The translations under genes were made by a program, and so were the position numbers. From contig NZ_PEFL01000003.1 in assembly GCF_002754475.1 (NCBI RefSeq), positions 710,303-774,302 on the forward strand: DNA of 64,000 bases, given 5' to 3'. The notes under the pieces are model-generated. The model searched no databases. It saw only the letters and a list, made by a program, of their open reading frames with translations, and was not told the DNA's origin. Below, piece by piece: positions 57,392-64,000 of the stretch. How positions within the stretch are numbered: the stretch's first letter is position 1; each line of letters begins with the position of its first letter. The stretch is from Comamonas sp. 26 (GTDB lineage Bacteria > Pseudomonadota > Gammaproteobacteria > Burkholderiales > Burkholderiaceae_C).

Positions 57392-57569
57392 ATAACTTTG
57401 GGTTTAGCTCAGAAATGAAAAGACAGAATGAATCATGCAAGTGATCATTCAAGTTATGCCAAAAAGGCGCAATCGAATAAGCTGATCGAGACTCTATGAA
57501 TTCGTTGGATTGAAAGTGAGCTTTGATTAAGAAGTTAATCGAAGAGCGATCAATCTGACAAAAAGTTTA

Positions 57570-57685
57570 TGCCTGATGACCATAGCAAGTTGGTACCACT
57601 CCTTCCCATCCCGAACAGGACCGTGAAACGACTTAGCGCCGATGATAGTGCGGGTTCCCGTGTGAAAGTAGGTCATCGTCAGGCT
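57570..57685 (+). rRNA. rrf: 5S ribosomal RNA, copy 1
   Basis: About 116 bases. The 5' TGCCTGATGACCATAGCAAG and 3' GTAGGTCATCGTCAGGC are complementary. Internal CACTCCTTCCCATCCCGAAC is the conserved 5S core. It ends just before the operon terminator. Confidence 0.95.
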
Positions 57686-57693
57686 CTTACGCC

Positions 57694-57752
57694 AAAACGC
57701 CTGGCTCACGCCAGGCGTTTTCTTCTCTCTCTTCGAAAGAGGGGTGAGAAGA
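57694..57752 (+). terminator. Terminator of rRNA operon 1 with a second hairpin
   Basis: A perfect 12-bp stem AAAACGCCTGGC / GCCAGGCGTTTT with a 4-base loop, followed by a pyrimidine run. Immediately after it a second inverted repeat (TCTTCTC ... CTTCGAAAG ... GAGAAGA) forms another hairpin. Confidence 0.85.
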
Positions 57753-57767
57753 AAACGCAAAAACGTT

Positions 57768-57796
57768 TTTAAAGTGCTGCAAAACAGTGCTAAAAT
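57768..57796 (+). promoter_or_regulatory. rrn: Promoter of rRNA operon 2
   Basis: TTTAAA, a 17-base spacer and TAAAAT, just before the shared leader begins at 57799. This sequence differs from the region upstream of operon 1 and is repeated before the third copy. Confidence 0.55.
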
Positions 57797-58036
57797 CTAA
57801 GGCTTCGCTGATCACAGCAAGCAACGAAATTCAAAAGTGGTTCTGCCGGTTTTGAGTTCTCGGTTCCTTAAAAAAATACAGCCGATAAGCGTGGGCGTTT
57901 GATGGCAAGCAGCCAGTTCTTCGGAACAAAACTCTTCGGAGTATCAAGCGCTCACAAAAACAGTAATTATTGAAGAATTTATTCTTCTTGATTCCGTCAA
58001 GTGAGTGAGCAGTCGAAAGACTTTAAATTCAAGATC

Positions 58037-59569
<1,533 letters not shown>

Positions 59570-59669
59570 CTGGAAAAATGCTGCTTTAAATTGAACGTCC
59601 ACACTTATCGGTTGTTGGAACAAGCCAAAGCTTGATAGGCAAGGAAACTTGCTTGTTGTGTTGAGGAAT

Positions 59670-59745
59670 GGGTCTGTAGCTCAGCTGGTTAGAGCACTGT
59701 GTTGATAACGCAGGGTCGTTGGTTCGAGCCCAACTAGACCCACCA
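59670..59745 (+). tRNA. ileT: tRNA-Ile (GAT), copy 2, one base short
   Basis: 76 bases; identical to copy 1 except that the GGGG after the anticodon stem is GGG, which leaves a 4-base variable loop instead of 5. The anticodon and all stems are intact. Given the many other deletions in this copy, a base-calling error is the likely cause. Confidence 0.92.
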
Positions 59746-59774
59746 AGATTCCAATGCCAGTGCAAGAGGATCCT

Positions 59775-59850
59775 GGGGGATTAGCTCAGCTGGGAGAGCA
59801 CCTGCTTTGCAAGCAGGGGGTCGTCGGTTCGATCCCGTCATCCTCCACCA
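59775..59850 (+). tRNA. alaT: tRNA-Ala (TGC), copy 2
   Basis: 76 bases including CCA, identical to copy 1, in the same spacer position. Confidence 0.97.
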
Positions 59851-59941
59851 AGTTTAAAAATGATAGCGCCTGAAGGTGCTATAATCGTTGGCTCAGCAGA
59901 TGTTGCAAGGCATGAGGTTGAGAAGCAAGAAAACAGAAATT

Positions 59942-59980
59942 CAATATAAAAGCAGTCTGAAGCAGACTGCTTTTATATTG
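59942..59980. repeat. 17-bp inverted repeat in the second 16S-23S spacer
   Basis: Identical copy of the spacer hairpin at 54185-54223; same arms and 5-base loop. Confidence 0.75.
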
Positions 59981-60268
59981 ATCTTTGATCAATAGGCTGT
60001 TCTTTAAAAATTCATAGAGTCGAAATCAGCGTTGCTGGTGGAAAGCGCAAACCAAGGTTTGTGCACCGTGCCATCAGCAACTTTTTGATTGCGTCAAAAC
60101 AAATATTTTGCGAAAGCAAAGATATTTAGTAATGACGAATATTCTCTAAGCTGTATCGAAAGATACAGCCAAAGATATTCACATTACGGCATAACGCGTG
60201 AGGTGCAAGACCTCACCAGTCTTTGAAATCTAGAGCTTTGTGTTTCGCAAGAGACGTCAAAGTTATAG

Positions 60269-63132
<2,864 letters not shown>

Positions 63133-63310
63133 ATAACTTTGGGTTTAGCTCAGAAATGAAAAGACAGAATGAATCATGCAAGTGATCATTCAAGTTATGC
63201 CAAAAAGGCGCAATCGAATAAGCTGATCGAGACTCTATGAATTCGTTGGATTGAAAGTGAGCTTTGATTAAGAAGTTAATCGAAGAGCGATCAATCTGAC
63301 AAAAAGTTTA

Positions 63311-63426
63311 TGCCTGATGACCATAGCAAGTTGGTACCACTCCTTCCCATCCCGAACAGGACCGTGAAACGACTTAGCGCCGATGATAGTGCGGGTTCCC
63401 GTGTGAAAGTAGGTCATCGTCAGGCT
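63311..63426 (+). rRNA. rrf: 5S ribosomal RNA, copy 2
   Basis: About 116 bases, identical to copy 1, at the expected distance after 23S. Confidence 0.95.
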
Positions 63427-63434
63427 CTTACGCC

Positions 63435-63493
63435 AAAACGCCTGGCTCACGCCAGGCGTTTTCTTCTCTCTCTTCGAAAGAGGGGTGAGAAGA
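63435..63493 (+). terminator. Terminator of rRNA operon 2
   Basis: Same double hairpin as after operon 1 (12-bp stem AAAACGCCTGGC / GCCAGGCGTTTT plus the following CTTCGAAAG hairpin). Confidence 0.85.
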
Positions 63494-63508
63494 AAACGCA
63501 AAAACGTT

Positions 63509-63537
63509 TTTAAAGTGCTGCAAAACAGTGCTAAAAT
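63509..63537 (+). promoter_or_regulatory. rrn: Promoter of rRNA operon 3
   Basis: TTTAAA-N17-TAAAAT, identical to the element before operon 2. The leader that follows carries four one-base deletions relative to unit 2. Confidence 0.5.
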
Positions 63538-63773
63538 CTAAGGCTTCGCTGATCACAGCAAGCAACGAAATTCAAAAGTGGTTCTGCCGGTTTTGAGTCT
63601 CGGTTCCTTAAAAAAATACAGCGATAAGCGTGGGGTTTGATGGCAAGCAGCCAGTTCTTCGGAACAAAACTCTTCGGAGTATCAAGCGCTCACAAAACAG
63701 TAATTATTGAAGAATTTATTCTTCTTGATTCCGTCAAGTGAGTGAGCAGTCGAAAGACTTTAAATTCAAGATC

Positions 63774-64000
63774 GAACTATAGAGTTTGATCCTGGCTCAG
63801 ATTGAACGCTGGCGCATGCTTTACACATGCAAGTCGAACGGTAACAGGTCTTCGGATGCTGACGAGTGGCGAACGGGTGAGTAATACATCGGAAGTGCCT
63901 AGTAGTGGGGATAACTACTCGAAAGAGTAGCTAATACCGCATGAGATCTACGGATGAAAGCAGGGGATCGCAAGACCTTGTGCTACTAGAGCGGCTGATG
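63774..64000 (+). rRNA. rrs: 16S ribosomal RNA, copy 3 (5' part, cut by window end)
   Basis: The first 227 bases of a third 16S. The start matches copies 1 and 2, with three one-base deletions in this short stretch (GGCGGCATG to GGCGCATG, GGAACGTGCC to GGAAGTGCC, and one G lost from a G5 run). Confidence 0.93.

Overview
The window looks like a chromosomal segment of a Comamonas-like betaproteobacterium (Burkholderiales, Comamonadaceae). This rests on the 16S sequence, the gene order, the moderately GC-rich coding style and short dispersed intergenic repeats of a kind I recognise from that family. No phage, insertion sequence, plasmid or CRISPR signal was seen.

Region 1 (1-20.6 kb) is flagellar. 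It opens with the tail of an unidentified gene and a terminator. Then come flgN-flgM-flgA on the minus strand and, divergently, flgBCDEFGHIJKL (rod, hook, rings, hook-filament junction). An HDOD-domain gene follows, then flhB-flhA-flhF, a degenerate flhG-like gene and fliA (sigma-28). flgC carries an apparent one-base frameshift in a run of seven G.

Region 2 (20.8-29.5 kb) holds late flagellar genes: fliT, fliS, fliD and two flagellin genes on the minus strand. Divergently transcribed motA, motB, cheY and cheZ follow. Sigma-28 type promoters can be read upstream of flgM, fliS, fliD, one flagellin gene and motA, which fits fliA being in the window.

Region 3 (29.5-41.3 kb) is fliE (minus), then fliFGHIJK and, after a terminator-like hairpin, fliLMNOPQR: MS-ring, switch, export ATPase, hook-length control and export gate.

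Region 4 (41.4-49.8 kb) is signalling. A NarL-type response regulator and a soluble REC-histidine kinase lie on the minus strand. A chemotaxis operon follows: a small CheZ-motif protein, a second CheY, cheA, cheW, cheR, cheD and cheB. No chemoreceptor gene is present.

Region 5 (49.9-64 kb) is the ABC-F gene uup (minus) followed by rRNA operons in direct tandem: 16S-tRNA-Ile-tRNA-Ala-23S-5S, a second complete copy, and the start of a third 16S at the window edge. The repeat unit is about 5.76 kb. From the second tRNA-Ile onward the later copies differ from the first almost only by single-base deletions, often in homopolymers. I read this as a base-calling or assembly problem rather than biology, and it lowers confidence in other single-base anomalies such as the flgC frameshift.

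Together the genes encode nearly the whole flagellum with its export apparatus, stator, late-gene sigma/anti-sigma switch and core chemotaxis pathway. The master regulators (flhDC) and receptors must lie elsewhere. The less ordinary elements are the CheZ-motif protein, the FlhG-like protein without a P-loop, dispersed repeats absorbed into fliK and fliO reading frames, and the tandem rRNA array.
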